Positions 1-12,000 of a stretch of 64,000 nucleotides of DNA are shown here, one piece after another. The stretch covers positions 15,475,256 to 15,539,255 of the forward strand of contig NC_072458.1 of assembly GCF_027596085.1 (NCBI RefSeq). Reading direction: 5' to 3'. This DNA comes from Anoplopoma fimbria (lineage: Eukaryota > Chordata > Actinopteri > Perciformes > Anoplopomatidae). The translations under genes were made by a program, and so were the position numbers. The notes below the pieces were generated by a model. It was not told the DNA's origin, searched no databases, and worked only from the letters and a program-made list of their open reading frames with translations. Each line of letters starts with the position of its first letter. Within the stretch, counting starts at the first letter, position 1.

Positions 1-355
1 GAAGTTACAATGGGCCCCAGTGCACACTTATGACAGGCCCTAGTGCATGCTAGTTCTACCAGTTATGAAGTACACACATCGTATCGTCACATGATCAAAT
101 TGAGACTTTACATTTGACAATATCAACTAACATGTTACCAAACAATCATCATTGCACATCTGTATATGACAAAAATACCAAAGAAAATAGATTATATTCA
201 TCTAATTTAAAAGTTTATTTGTGTTTATAGTTTTTGTTCAGTAAGCTTATCTTTTTTTATTTTATAACAAAAAAAGAAAACTATCATGTTGATCAGGAAT
301 ACATAGCAAATTCTTAACTTAACACATTGTGTCTCTCTCTGTGTTTGTGTGGCAG

Positions 356-544
356 CTCAGCTTCTGACTGATCTCCGAACTCAGCTGGAACTCCATTATT
401 TTACTCCTGTCTTTGTATGTAAGTTTCTCTATTGTAGTTAGGCTTGTTTCATTAAGACCTGAGATTAGCACAAACGTTTTTATTCAAGTTGAAGTGTTTT
501 TTGTACCATATCTTTTTACAGGCAACATAAGAGAAGAGGCATAG
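356..544 (+). CDS. Possible last two coding exons of an unrecognised gene
   Basis: Segment 356-418 has a strong pyrimidine-rich acceptor before it (ending tgtgtggcag) and a consensus donor after it (gtaagt at 419). Only one frame is open, reading QLLTDLRTQLELHYFTPVFV. The second segment starts at 522 after tctttttacag. Joined in phase (T plus GC gives Cys) it adds CNIREEA and a TAG at 542-544. A canonical AATAAA at 1127-1132 could end this transcript. I do not recognise the protein, and the gene would begin left of the window. A 63-base open frame is weak evidence by itself; the splice signals and matching phase are the main support. Confidence 0.35.
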
Positions 545-1261
545 TCAGGTGATCTTTTTCTTAAGAATGTGACCAAACTGTAGATTTGTTATTTATACCT
601 GCCTGAGATCTAATCACAATGCGAGCCAGACCAGATCCAGATAAGATTTCCAGACACATATTGTAACAGATATTGCATGTTTATACCACATAGAAACGGT
701 GTCTTAGAGAGTATGGAATCCTTCTGTTTTTAGGAGCTCTATTCCAAAGTAGCCCACATTCAAGAGACATCCACAAATTTAGGGTTATTTTGAATTATTG
801 TAAAGGTCTGCTCATTGATATAGCAGTGAGATTTGCCCCAGGCTGAGGTGTGATAAACAAAGCCAAAACCACTAACTGTGAAATGTGACTTTGCTTATCT
901 ACAGACAAGTCAGGATTTTTCTGAATAGATGCCAATATAGAACAAGCCTCCAACACACTGTCCTCTCCACTTGCATTCTGGGATCTTTATTAACAATGTT
1001 TCAGTATTGACCAAAGCATGGCACATAAATGTATATAATTGTATTAACTAGAATATTTGTTGTGGACTATTTTTAGCAGATTAATCCACAATTGCTTCTC
1101 TAGTAAGTATTTGTATGTGAAGACAAAATAAACTACAGTGTGTGATCATGGTAATGAAGGAATGTGTCACTTAGTGCAACACTGTGTTCATTGATGTGAT
1201 TTGGAGCTCGACAGTAACAAAGAATATAAAGTGCTTTGGTTACATGGTTTAAATTCGTAGA

Positions 1262-1820
1262 TATCCGACTAAATAATTTCCTATGTTATGCACTTAATCA
1301 TGGACGAGGAAGTTTAAAGACCGCTTAAGCACACACAGGGCAGGAGAGAGGTGAGGTGGATGGGTTCAACAGAGATCATTCAGCAAGGAGACCCCTGTTC
1401 ATTCTCTATGTGAAATCAGAAGACAACTGTTGGGCGACTGATGCTCAGTGTTAGAGCAGGGTCGTCCTTCAATCAGAGGACCGGCGGCCATCGGTGTATG
1501 TGTGGGTGTAAATGGGTGAGGGATGACATTCAGTGTTAAAGTTAATTTACTATTTAACGTTGATTTATTTGTCACGTAACTTGTGCACTTTTATTTAAAA
1601 CCCAAACGAAAATCTCTTCCTAAACCCAACTAAGTAGTTTTGTTGCCCAAAACCCTACGAAGCATTTCACAATATCTTCCTAAACATAACCAAGTGTTTT
1701 TTTTTTACTAATTGTTGTTTCCAGTGAAAACTGGAGTTTATTTGGAAAGACTGTATACATGAGACAAGAAGAAATTGACACTTGTTGCTGGTTTTCATAG
1801 GAAAACGCACGAAAAACAAG
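1262..1820. repeat. Uncharacterised interspersed repeat, copy 1
   Basis: Blocks such as tatgttatgc...atcatg.acgag, gatttatttgtcacgtaact, tcttcctaaac..aacc and tgttgctggttttcat recur at 6120-6310 and 8225-8420 in the same order. No coding capacity is seen. A SINE fragment (1441-1545) interrupts this copy. The family is not identified. Confidence 0.5.
1441..1545 (+). repeat. tRNA-derived SINE fragment
   Basis: Shares gagcagggtcgtcc...caatcagagga and the downstream atcggtgtatg...gggtgagggatgaca...agtgttaaag with the full copy at 57262-57545. The middle and tail are missing. Confidence 0.5.
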
Positions 1821-1847
1821 TTTTCGTAAGATGTCATACAAACTGTT

Positions 1848-1955
1848 ATAGTGGTGGTAGTAGCAACAGTACTAGTAGTAGTAGAAGTAGTAGAAGTTAA
1901 AGTTGCAGTAGTAATAGTAGCAGTAGCAGTAGTAGTAGTAGTAGTAGTAGTAGTA
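1848..1955. repeat. Imperfect AGT/GTA trinucleotide microsatellite
   Basis: About 100 bases of gtagtagta-type repeats with scattered changes. The apparent poly-Val/Ala reading frame over it is a repeat artefact. Confidence 0.85.
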
Positions 1956-2037
1956 AGATCAAACAGTTTAGTTAATCAAAAAGCCTCATCCTGTGCTTCC
2001 AGGGAGGTTGTTCCATTAAGAAGTGGGTATGATAGGC

Positions 2038-2215
2038 CATCCTGAGCTTCCTGCTAAAATACAGTTATTCTATGAGACCTTTATCTTGAAGGGGTTTGTG
2101 AGGGGGGACACAGAATCAGACTGTTTGATATCCAAAGGGAGGTCTATGATATACCTCATCTTGAGCCTCCTGTTAACATACGGTTACTCTATGGGGTTTT
2201 TATTCTGAAGGGGTG
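2038..2215. repeat. Two tandem copies of a 119-bp unit
   Basis: The stretch beginning catcctgagcttcctg at 2038 recurs as catcttgagcctcctg at 2157. Both go on to ttctatg..acctttat and ttgaagggg-like text. The copies are diverged and the family is unknown. Confidence 0.6.
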
Positions 2216-3002
2216 GCAGGTGGGTTGAGTAGGGGGCATCCACAAAAGAAGCCAGTCGAGGAGACGAGTAAGAGAAACAAGGTGAGAGGAGTCGAGGCAA
2301 CTTGCATTTAACAAATCAGACCTTGTTGCCTTGGAAACGTCATTCTAAAGGAAATCAATGTAATGTCACGTGTGTTACAACTGCATCAGCTGTCAATTGC
2401 TTTGTTACACAGCTATATTTTATGATAAGGAATGAACAAGAATTTCAAACTGCCAAGAAATTTCAGAGATTTGTGAGCCCAGCTCCTCTTCTCATGTAGG
2501 AGGTGCAGCTCATTGCCTGATTGGACCCAGTAGCTGGTTGACCCAGGCCGGTTCTAACCTTAACTGTGATATATAGCAGGTGTGTCTGACCTGTGAACAT
2601 ACACTGATATAATTTTAGGATGCACCGTATCAAGTTTTTCATGTTGGCATTTAGAGGATAATAGTAAAAACAGAAAAACAGAATTTAACAATAGAACAAT
2701 TAGAAGAAGAATAAAGTAAAGTCAATGAACAATTTCAGTTACACAACTAAATCTATTCAATTTTGTTCACACTAGCTAACACTAGCACACAGGGGACCGG
2801 AGCCCTAGATACATGCGACAACAGTCAATTCAATCAGAAGAGACAAGTGAATGAAGAAAAGATTATTGTGCATTATACCAGATGATATGTGATGAAAAAG
2901 TCTTGACAGACAGGGGGATTCATAATGGCAGTATCAAGATAAATCTCCCTATGGAGTACAGACACTGGTGGTGGTGGCTGATGATTCTGCTGAGACTGGT
3001 AG

Positions 3003-3262
3003 GCTGATGAATGGTAAATGGTAAATAGACTGTACTTGTATAGCGCTTTTCTAGTCCTACTATCACTCAAAGCGCTTTAACACTACATGTCATCATTCAC
3101 CCATTCACACCCATTCATACACTGATGACAGGGGCTACTGTGCAAGGTGCCACCTGCACATCTGGACTCTAACTAACATCCATACAACATTCACACACAA
3201 ATGACAGAACCTTCGGGAGCAACTTGGGGTTAAGTGTCTTGCCCAAGGACACATGGACATGG
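3003..3262 (-). repeat. SINE, reversed, without tRNA head
   Basis: Reads from the tail (atggtaaatagactgtactt, agcgcttttctagtc) through gatgacaggggctactgtgc and caaggtgccacctgc to the body block gggagcaacttggggttaag and cttgcccaaggacacat. The tRNA-like head seen in the copy at 10803-11145 is absent. Confidence 0.7.
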
Positions 3263-3474
3263 ACATGGACTGCCAGAACAGCAGCATGAACGCACTAAAG
3301 AGAAAGAGACAATCATATTTAAAAAGAGACAGCAACAAGATGATAACGAAGACCCCAGCTGATTGACAGCTCCCAACAATGACAGCAAGGACATGATGAG
3401 AGAGCGTGACTGAGAGGGGGATTGGCAGGATATTGGAGCAATCTCCTGACAGGCCGTGGTATGTCGTGAAATGT

Positions 3475-3541
3475 TGTTTGTCTTTCTGCTTATTGTATGC
3501 TTCTCTTGTTTGTCTTTCTGCTTGTTGTATGCTTCTCTTGT
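3475..3541. repeat. Two tandem 33-34-bp repeats
   Basis: The segment tttgtctttctgcttattgt...gcttctcttg is followed at once by a second copy differing by one base (cttgttgt). Confidence 0.75.
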
Positions 3542-3604
3542 TCTGTGGTTGTATTGCCTGATGATGTTGTCTGCTATTGCCCAGTGCTTGTGTGCTAGTC
3601 TGCA

Positions 3605-4376
3605 TGTCTTCATGTAATGTTGTTGTCGATGTATTGCTTCTTGTCACATGTAATGTTGTTGTCACATGTAATGTTGTTGTCACATGTAATGTTATTGTCA
3701 CAGTTGTTGTCACATGTAATGTTATTGTCACATGTAATGTTATTGTCATGAAATGTTGTTGTCAAATGTAATGTTGTCACATGTAATGTTGTTGTCAAAT
3801 GTAATGTTTGTTGTCATGTGTAATGTTGTTGTCTTATGTAATGTTGTTGTCACATGTAATGCTGTTGTCTTATGTAATGTTGTTGTCACATGTAATGCTG
3901 TTGTCTTATGTAATGTTGTTGTCACATGTAACGTTGTTGTCACATGAAATGCTTGTTGTCACATGTAATGTTGTCACATGTAGTGCTGTTGTCACATGTA
4001 ATGTTGTTGTCACATGTAATGCTGCTGTCACATGTAATGTTGTTGTCACATGTAATGTTGTTGTCACATGTCATGTTGTTGTCTTATGTAATGTTGTTGT
4101 CTAATGTAATGTTGTTGTCAAATGTAATACTTGTCACATGTAATGTTGTCACATGTAATGCTGTTGTCTTCTGTAATACTTGTTGTCAAATGTAATGCTT
4201 GTTGTCACATGAAATGTTGTTGTCACATGTAATGCTGTTTTCTTCTGTAATACTTGTTGTGAAATGTAATGTTGTTGTCACATGTAACATTGTTGTCACA
4301 TGAAATGCTTGTTGTCACATGTAATGTTGTTGTCACATGTAATGCTGCTGTCACATGTAATGTTGTCACATGTAAA
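3605..4376. repeat. Minisatellite, unit about 18 bp (taatgttgttgtcacatg)
   Basis: Around 40 head-to-tail copies of an 18-bp unit, with variants in which cacatg becomes ttatg or aaatg and some units shortened by 3 bases. It ends directly against a Tc1-type terminal repeat at 4377. Reading frames over it on both strands are artefacts of a unit without stops. The 13-mer tgttgtcacatgt also occurs in the array at 54-56 kb. Confidence 0.92.
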
Positions 4377-4497
4377 GCTGAAAGTCTGCACTCAAAGCAC
4401 ATCTTGATTGTGTCATTTCAAATCCATTGTGGTTGTGTACAGAGCCAAAATGATGAAAATTGTGTCAATGTCCAAATATTTATGGACCTGACTGTAC
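4377..4497 (+). mobile_element. Tc1-type terminal inverted repeat fragment
   Basis: Matches the 3' end of the Tc1 copy at 27943-29337: gaaagtctgcactc, tgtcatttcaaatccattg, gtgtacagagccaaaatgat, then a terminal gacctgactgtaca. No transposase sequence remains beside it. Confidence 0.7.
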
Positions 4498-7030
4498 ATG
4501 CTACACTAATGAATAACATAACCATTACACAGTATTATATGCATTAGTTTGTGTTATTTTTAATCATATTATTTTTTATACAAAATAAATTGCACAAATG
4601 CATTTATTTGGCATTAGCCTCCATACGCTACTGGTCATACCAGACCAAGTAAGGCAGCAAAATCCATGCGTGTTGTTGTGAGCTAGGTTGTGTTTTTTGC
4701 ATTTTTCATTCGTAGGAAGACAATTGTTTACAGTTATTTATTTTTTCAAGAGTTACAATATTTCACTTTAACTCACATTCAATAAAGTCAATAAAAATGC
4801 AAAATAATTACATATCAAACCATAAAAGCTTTTCTTTGACTATTCTTTTGTGGTGCTCAGAATGAGTGCTTGTGCCAGCACAAACGTGTTTGACTAGAGG
4901 GTTATCCTGTCTGGAAATGATTAGTATGCAGTTTAAACCTGCTTAAGCCAGTTAGTGCAGACTGGTAGACCTGTGTGAGCTCATGTCTCCAGACACTTTA
5001 CAGCTTCACAGCCTCTGTCTCTTGCTCATCCCCGGTTTTATCATGAGTGGGAGGATGGGATGTGTAATCATGCCTTCGACACTAACACATTAACAGATTT
5101 GGATGGACTGCCAATGTGAAGGATTGGGGGGGGGGGCAGAAAAGGCATATAATATTTTTCCATTTGTGTATAATCATCTGAAACTAAGAAGCAATGTGTT
5201 TTCGTAGTTTAGAATGAGCCCTTCATATCTACATAGAGAAGGGTCAGATGCATAACTACATCACACACACACTTCACTAAACATCCCCCTTCCCCTGATA
5301 TCTGTTCCCATCCCTAGCAGATCATCCATGCCAAATGTCATGAAATCTTGAGAGTTCTGTAGCTTTCTGATACACTGATGAGCTGACAATGCTGTGCCCA
5401 TATGATTTTTCAAAAGACCATGTTGTTGTTATTCATCAGTGAGTGTTATAACACCGCATAATACAACCAGGTAACAAATTGTAACTGTGTTTTGCTTGTT
5501 TTTTACCAAAGAAACTAAACTGATGTTCTGATTATACGTTAACTTTTACATCTAACTATAAAGCAAGGAGTCCCAGTATGTGTTTGTGTCCGTGTCCTTA
5601 CTGTTCATCCAGTCTACTTCACATGTGGGACTCCAAGGATGTGCGGTGTCAAAGTTTATTTTTGAATAAACAGGTGAACAGCGCTCTATCCAGCAGCAGG
5701 GCGGAGCTTCAGGGCTCTACCATCTTCTGTCCTGCATGTGGTCCACAGAGGGCCTTTACAGAGAGAGCTGATTGACTGCTGCTGGATGCTGGATATACTA
5801 ATATTACAACCAAACTCTTTTTCACTATGCTGGAGTCAGAGATCCAGGAACCAAGCAATCGGCCCGCTCTGAACATAACCGCCCTGCGACAAACCACAAA
5901 TACTGACCGCTGCTAGTGCGTGACTTAGCTCTGTTGAGTTACAAAGTGGCAAGCTAACGAACAACATAAGTACTGACTACAACTGCTGATCTCTGAGAAC
6001 GAACAATGACCTTCTTAACCTTGAGTGATGCAATCACATACCTATCCTTGAGATCCTAGAGACATTCATAGCTATACCTTCAAAAAAGTAATGCGCAGTA
6101 ATTCATAAATATCCCACAAAATCCTTTTGTATGTTATGCCTGAATCATGAACGAGTAAGTACGAAGACTGCAAAAGCAGACATGAATCCAACAAACAGCA
6201 AACTTTCAGCCAGGAGATTGCAGTTTGTTCCCCACGTGAAACAAGAAATTAATTTTGATTTATTTGTCACGTAACTTGGGTACTTCCGTAACGGCACTTC
6301 TGCAGTTATTTTAACTGTAGCAGATTAGACATTATAAATCTAAGTGTCTATGAGAAGATCTCCCTTGGTTTCTCCCCTATGCCTGGACTATCTGAAGATA
6401 AGACTTGGGGTAACTCTTGGGGTCACTCCATGTTTTATGACCACACCTTTCTGGGTTTTATGAGCATTCACATTCCTGAGGACAAAGAAGAGCATCCAAT
6501 TGTAATAAACAAGTTAAAGAAACCTTCACTTGATATTTTAGTTCCCGTCATAGTAAATTCTTATATCTTATAATCTGCATTAAAACATCTGAGTTTATAA
6601 AGTTATGGATAGGTAACTTCATGATAGCTAACTCTGTCTGCAATTCTCTTAGTTTCCAAGGCGTATAACCTTATCTCAACCCCAGCACAGAACAACAGAG
6701 GGGGGAGAGACGTTTCCCCACCCTGCCTCTTTCTTGTGTGACACACAGAACACTGATGAGTGCTGAAATGTTGAGATTAATGTTATCCATTCATTTATTT
6801 TGCATATAGGTACACATACATGTATATCTACATAGCTCTGTCTCTGTCATGATAACAATGTCTATCTATGTTGTGTAATTGTTTAATTCATTCAGTCTTT
6901 AATTGTACAGGTTTTATTCAGTGATTCAAATCAAACTATTTGGTATCATTATGTAGCTGAGATAGCACCGAGTTCAAATATGAAAGAGTTAAAATTACTT
7001 TTTAAGTAACTAGTGTTAATTCGATAACGT
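4498..7030. other. Gene-free stretch
   Basis: AT-rich DNA with no supported exon. The only repeat recognised is the second copy of the unidentified family (6120-6310). The short frame at 5578-5775 has no splice signals or recognisable protein. Confidence 0.5.
6120..6310. repeat. Uncharacterised interspersed repeat, copy 2
   Basis: Shares tatgttatgcctgaatcatg, the cagcaaactttcagcc..gaga-like block and gatttatttgtcacgtaact with 1262-1820, without the SINE that interrupts the first copy. Confidence 0.5.
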
Positions 7031-8130
7031 AAGGTTGAAGGAAATAATCAAGATAGTTTTAAGATGGGAGGGGTGCAATAGAACTGCCCCTGTTTCTCAA
7101 GAAGATAAAGCAAGGAGACATCAGAGGACTTCTCTCTTTCTACTCTTGGCGCTCTTCAACAGAACACAACTCTGGACGTTGACACTGAAGGGTGGTCTCC
7201 TCCGCCCTACCTTAAACTGGTCAAGATGCCCTAATGACCCCTGCTGCTACAAAGGGGGGTGAAGAGACGACTCATCCTCGTGCCGAGAGAGATGAAGACG
7301 AGGAAGAACGGTTCAAGCCGAACCTCAACAAAGAAGACGGCCAGGTTACGAAGACATCAGAGAAAGCCGAATCAACTGCCACTGAGCGAGAGATGGAAGA
7401 GTGTGATTCAACAAACTACAATCATCCAACCAGATGCAGAGGCCTTCAGAGGAACAGTCGCCATTCCATGCAGCTTTACCTCCAATCTGCCCATCAGAGC
7501 CATTAGGTGAAACAATACCAATTCCAGATGTAAACGAGTTTGATATTACTAGGCAAAGTAAATTTAAGTCACATTATAAAATAATCTTAGATATAAATAT
7601 CTTAGACCAAAAGATCAAAATTAGATTTAACTTAAACTAATATGAAGATGCTTCACAATCTTTCCTGGTGCTTCTCGAACTCTCTGCTGAAAGGTGCCTA
7701 AATCACTAAATTTAATGTAAAACGTCAATCGGCGAAGTAGATCAATCAGTCACTGATTCTACCTGGTCGCATTCAATCCTTTTCATTAGTTGTGGTTCAT
7801 AATTCTGTTTACTCTTCATTCTATTCGTTAGTCTTTCTTTTATTCTGTTTATTTTATTCTGTTTATTTTATGTTTAGTAGTTTAGTAATGTAGTTTGTCT
7901 AATAAATATTTCATTTATAAATAACTCGATCATTTGATTTGTGTGTATATGAAATAATAGGTCAATGTACAACTTGACAAGAACTCTGTAGCAACCCTGA
8001 GATTAAGATTTAATTGATTAATATCACATTTTGAAGTTTTCCCTGTTTTTCCAAAATAGGGTGGCGTCCAATTTAAGTCCTATGACAAATTCTGGTGGTA
8101 AGTTCGAGTACCATCGTTCTTTTATACTAA
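7030..8130 (+). other. Possible decayed LTR-type element, unresolved
   Basis: GC-richer DNA (7060-7510) with short overlapping frames gives way to an AT-rich part with a polyadenylation signal (aataaa, 7901) and then gggtggcgtccaattta at about 8060, which loosely resembles a tRNA-Lys primer site. I see no LTR pair, protease, reverse transcriptase or integrase motif, so the assignment stays open. The predicted peptides (60-90 residues) match nothing I know. Confidence 0.2.
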
Positions 8131-8224
8131 TTTAAGGGTTACTAAATCCTAATTGAGTTAATTAAACTAGTTACATATCCTGATATTAATTACTTATTAT
8201 TTATTAAATCTGCTACCAGCAACA

Positions 8225-8420
8225 ACGCTACATAACCGAAAAGTTATTTTCTTAAACCTAACCAAATAGTTGTATTGCCTAAACCTAACTGTTGTTTCCT
8301 GTAAAGATTGAAGATTTATTTTGAAAAGTGCATATAACAAGTGGTAATTGGCACATGTTGCTGGCTTTCATGGAAAAACACACTAAAAATGAGGATACGT
8401 TGAATATAAATATTGCAGGT
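8225..8420. repeat. Uncharacterised interspersed repeat, copy 3 (3' part)
   Basis: Repeats the second half of the family at 1262-1820: ttcttaaacctaaccaaata, gttgtttcctgtaaag, tgttgctggctttcatgg and aaaaacacac. Confidence 0.5.
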
Positions 8421-10360
8421 AAATTGAGCTGTATCTATCCAAATCTCAGTTGAAACAATTCTCCAATTAACAGAAAGAAAGTCCAAACATATTTAAAGCA
8501 AGAATACATCATTGTTGCTTTCATCCAAAAGACCCATCTCACTGATATAGATCGTATGAAGCTAGGTATGGACCGGGTAGGCCATGTTGTTTTAAGCCTT
8601 ATTTTAATCCAAGGCAAGAGGAGTAATTCTGCTTTTTTTTAAGAACCTGAGATTTAAGTTAAACTCCACGAAAAAAGATAGAGTGGCCGGTTTGATCTCA
8701 GAAAGAGTAATAAATTTGAATAATACAACACTTGTATCCTTGTATGGCCTAAATGACTCGACATTCTTTAATAAATGGAGCTTGTTCAGGCTGTCAACTC
8801 CAGCTGCACTCATACACTCCAGACATATGACATTTCCATACCGCATTCTAAACATACACGTGAGTATCTGACTGAACTTAATCATGACGTTTGCTACAAT
8901 TGAAAGACAGGGCATTATTCACAATACCTACTCAAGAATTGATATGTTTTTGACCTCAAAGACAATTATATCCAAAATGAAAGCTTACTTCTATCGAGAC
9001 GCCCCTCTTCCCGATCACAATCCATACAGATAAAGCTAGAGTTGGGTCCACCTTACTAATTTATGGAGATTTATGGGTTAGCTGGAAAAGAGACTGTATG
9101 CATATAAGAAGCGAAACTCGCATGTCTAAAGCTCAAACTAGAAGGGAACCTTGAGTGTCCCAGTTTGAAGCATCGGGCCACTGACCAAGCAGTGATATTT
9201 CATGAGGTAGGAGTGAGAATGTGTTGGTTATAGACACACAGCAAGGACCTGCTGCTAGTACAGCTGCTGCCTCTTTCTCTTCCCTCAGCAATATTTCAAC
9301 ATAACACCCTATTTTCCATTTTCATGCTGCAATTATAAAGAGAATATAAATGGATCAGCTTCATTATTAAGTTTATACAAGTTGCTTTTCCACCTTGTCT
9401 AAGTGGGAAATGACTGAGGAGCTGAGCTTGACAAAGGACATCCTGGCTGTTCTCCATCTTCAGAGCTGTCATAAGTCTCCTCCCCATTTCCTAGTGTGTC
9501 TGTTCCTTCCTCCATCATTAGTCACCTTCACCCACTGCAGCCCTACAATTACAGTCCGTGGCCAATTTTTCCTATCTCGACTTGCCTAAACACATCAATC
9601 CCTTTTAAGTCATTCATTATCACAATCAATTATCACATTTTCCATCCCCTTTCACATTTCAGCTCTCCAGCTCATCTCTCCATCTCTCTCTGTACTGTCG
9701 GGGTGTATATACAGCGCTGAATGATTGAAGCTCAAAGGGAGATAATTGTTTGTTTTGTGACCATTAACCTTTCCCCTGGGCACAAAGCACCACTGATATA
9801 GTGGCTATGCAATTCAATCTCAGCTCTTTTACAAGCCATTCTGTGTCTCCTCCACAACTTTTATCTGAGATTTGCAGAGCGTGTTGTAGTTTTGCTGGAG
9901 AAGACTCATCTCAAATATGAATAGTCCAACGTTTTGGGTAATACACTGAATGTCCCAGGCTAGGTGTTTCTAGCCTTGTTTCAAACCCCTAAACCAGGAC
10001 CCACACATAACTTCACACATAGTATGTATGCGGTTATGCACACACCAAGTTATTGCATATTGCTATTCGGCTGTCTTAGTATGATTAATCATCATTTTCA
10101 GAAAATGTAACCTTCAGTGTGTGCAGAATGCAGCATTTCATTGCTAATGCTTTATCAAGAAAGTAGTAAGCTTACTGGAGCTCTTTAGAAAAGACAAACT
10201 TTCTCTTAAACATGATGGCTAACCGTTAGTACTGATGGCTAGCTTGGGTCAGCAATGTTAAACTCCAACCATGGCCCCACTCATCCACCGTGATTGGATA
10301 GTAGATTTTCAGTTTTGTATGAACAAAGAAGAAGCTCCCCTGCCACCTTCATGTAAACCA
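8421..10360. other. Gene-free stretch
   Basis: No exon with splice signals, RNA gene or repeat that I recognise. Several frames of 60-103 codons lie on both strands between 8435 and 9720, but none resembles a known protein. Confidence 0.5.
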
Positions 10361-10367
10361 TGTCGAT

Positions 10368-10600
10368 GTGTCCTGCGGTAAGACACCTAACCCCAAATTT
10401 CTCCTGTAGGCTGTGCCTGCGGTGTATAAATGGTAAGATAGTCCTGATGGGCAGGTGGCACCTTGCATGGTAGCCCCTGCCATCAGTGTATGAATGGGTG
10501 AGAAAGGTCGAATGATGACATGTAGTGTAAAAGCACTTTGATGGTCCGAAGACTAGAAAAGCGCTTATACAAGTACAAGTTTATTTACCATTTACCATGT
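10368..10600 (+). repeat. SINE, forward, headless
   Basis: Body blocks gtcgatgtgtcctgcggtaa, acacctaaccccaaatttct, gcaggtggcaccttgcatgg and tagcccctgccatcagtgta lead into a tail that ends aaaagcgcttatacaagtac and ttaccatttacca. Confidence 0.75.
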
Positions 10601-10802
10601 AGTATTGGCAGGGCTATGCTTCCCTCTGCTGGAAAGCACTAAAATATAATACACCTCTTCACTTTTTTTTCTGTGTTGTGATTGAACATTCATGTAATGC
10701 AACTAGTTATTAAAGATAAAGAGCTAAATTATTGCCCAGTCTTTCTTTTAATTAAATATCACATTCATAGAGTTTCACATTATTTGACACTGTTTCATGG
10801 TT

Positions 10803-11145
10803 CATTACATTACATTTACATTACAGTCATTTAGCAGATGCTTTTATCCAAAGCGACTTACAATCAGTAGCTCAAAGCTTATATTACATATCATTCACCC
10901 ATTCACACACTGATGACAGGGGCTACCATGCAAGGTGCCACCTGCCTATCAGACTCTAACTAACATTCATACAACATCCAGTCCACACCGATGGCAAAGC
11001 CTTTGGGAGCAACTTGGGGTTAAGTGTCTTGCCCAAGGACACATCGACTGCTGAAGCCGGGTATCGAACCGCCGATCTTCTGATTGGAGAACTGGAACCC
11101 TGGAGAACAACCCTGCTCTCCACTGCGCCACAGACGCCCCGGTTC
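10803..11145 (-). repeat. Full-length tRNA-derived SINE with an alternative 3' tail
   Basis: On the minus strand the head reads tggcgcagtggagagcaggg (A-box side) and ggttcgatacccggc (B box), so it is tRNA-derived. The body matches the other SINEs (ttgggcaagacacttaaccc). The tail differs: it ends in cgctttggataaaagcatct and aatgactgtaatgtaaatgt, the widespread fish SINE/LINE tail, instead of the gcgctttatacaagt tail of its relatives. Confidence 0.8.
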
Positions 11146-11149
11146 AATT

Positions 11150-12000
11150 AAATTGTACAATGTTTGGCCTTTTGCTTACTTTTCAAAGTCTGCATGGCCC
11201 TATGGAAAAAGATATTGACCACCCCTGCAGTAAATTCATGAAAAAAGGATTTCACATAACAATGTGTATTGTAGTTTATTTTTTATAGGCCTTGATTCTG
11301 ATTCTTCCATATAATATAATCAAAACATGTCCTAAGTGACTAAGACACAGGCCAAACACACTGTTCAGGGTCCAAATGGTCTAAGTATAGATCAGAAGAT
11401 ATTAACATGGCTATGTTGCAACACTGTGTTCACTGTAAGCATGAACATCCTAATGTGGTGCACCACAATATGTAGCGTTAATATATAAATTGTATTAATC
11501 ACATGGTATTAGTTCACACTCATAGTGATGCACTCAGTTGTTCACATGAAATGTGGCAGAAATAAATGTTTCCAGAATGAAAAAATAGAGCTGGAGAGAG
11601 ACGTTCACAACTGTGGCCCCTTTCCCACCTCCACACAGCTGACAAATCATACATGAAGAGGGAGTGAATGTCCGATCGTAACATCTTAAAAAAAAAAACA
11701 AGGGCTATGAATAATAAAATTATCAATTATTCAGGCCATGAGCTAATGGCTTCAAACATGGGAGCGGAGGTGGAGTAAGTGAGTGTGTAGGTTGTGTCTT
11801 TACCCTACACCCCTTCATCCCTTACTCTACATCCCTTCATCATACGAACCTCATCCCTTTAGCCCCTACCCTATATCCCCTAATCCGACAACCTCATCCC
11901 CTCATCCCTCAACCTCCTTCCGCTCTCCAAGTCCATCACTCTAAAATGAAAATGCAATAAACCATTTGAAACCAATATCATTATTATCTAGGTCATTGTT
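11150..12000. other. Gene-free stretch
   Basis: No exons seen. A pyrimidine-rich run (11800-11930) contains repeated catccctt-type words. Confidence 0.5.

Noticed and set aside
3135..4195. Long overlapping frames on both strands reading HVTTT or NVVVTC repeats
   Set aside because: They are translations of the 18-bp minisatellite and have no non-repetitive coding sequence.
3605..4376. CRISPR-like array of regular repeats
   Set aside because: Units are head-to-tail without unique spacers, in a vertebrate genome; it is a minisatellite. The same holds for 54.4-56.5 kb.
7234..7640. Three overlapping charged frames (68-90 codons)
   Set aside because: Overlapping frames in one GC-rich segment with no domain. 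They may belong to a decayed element, but no product can be supported.
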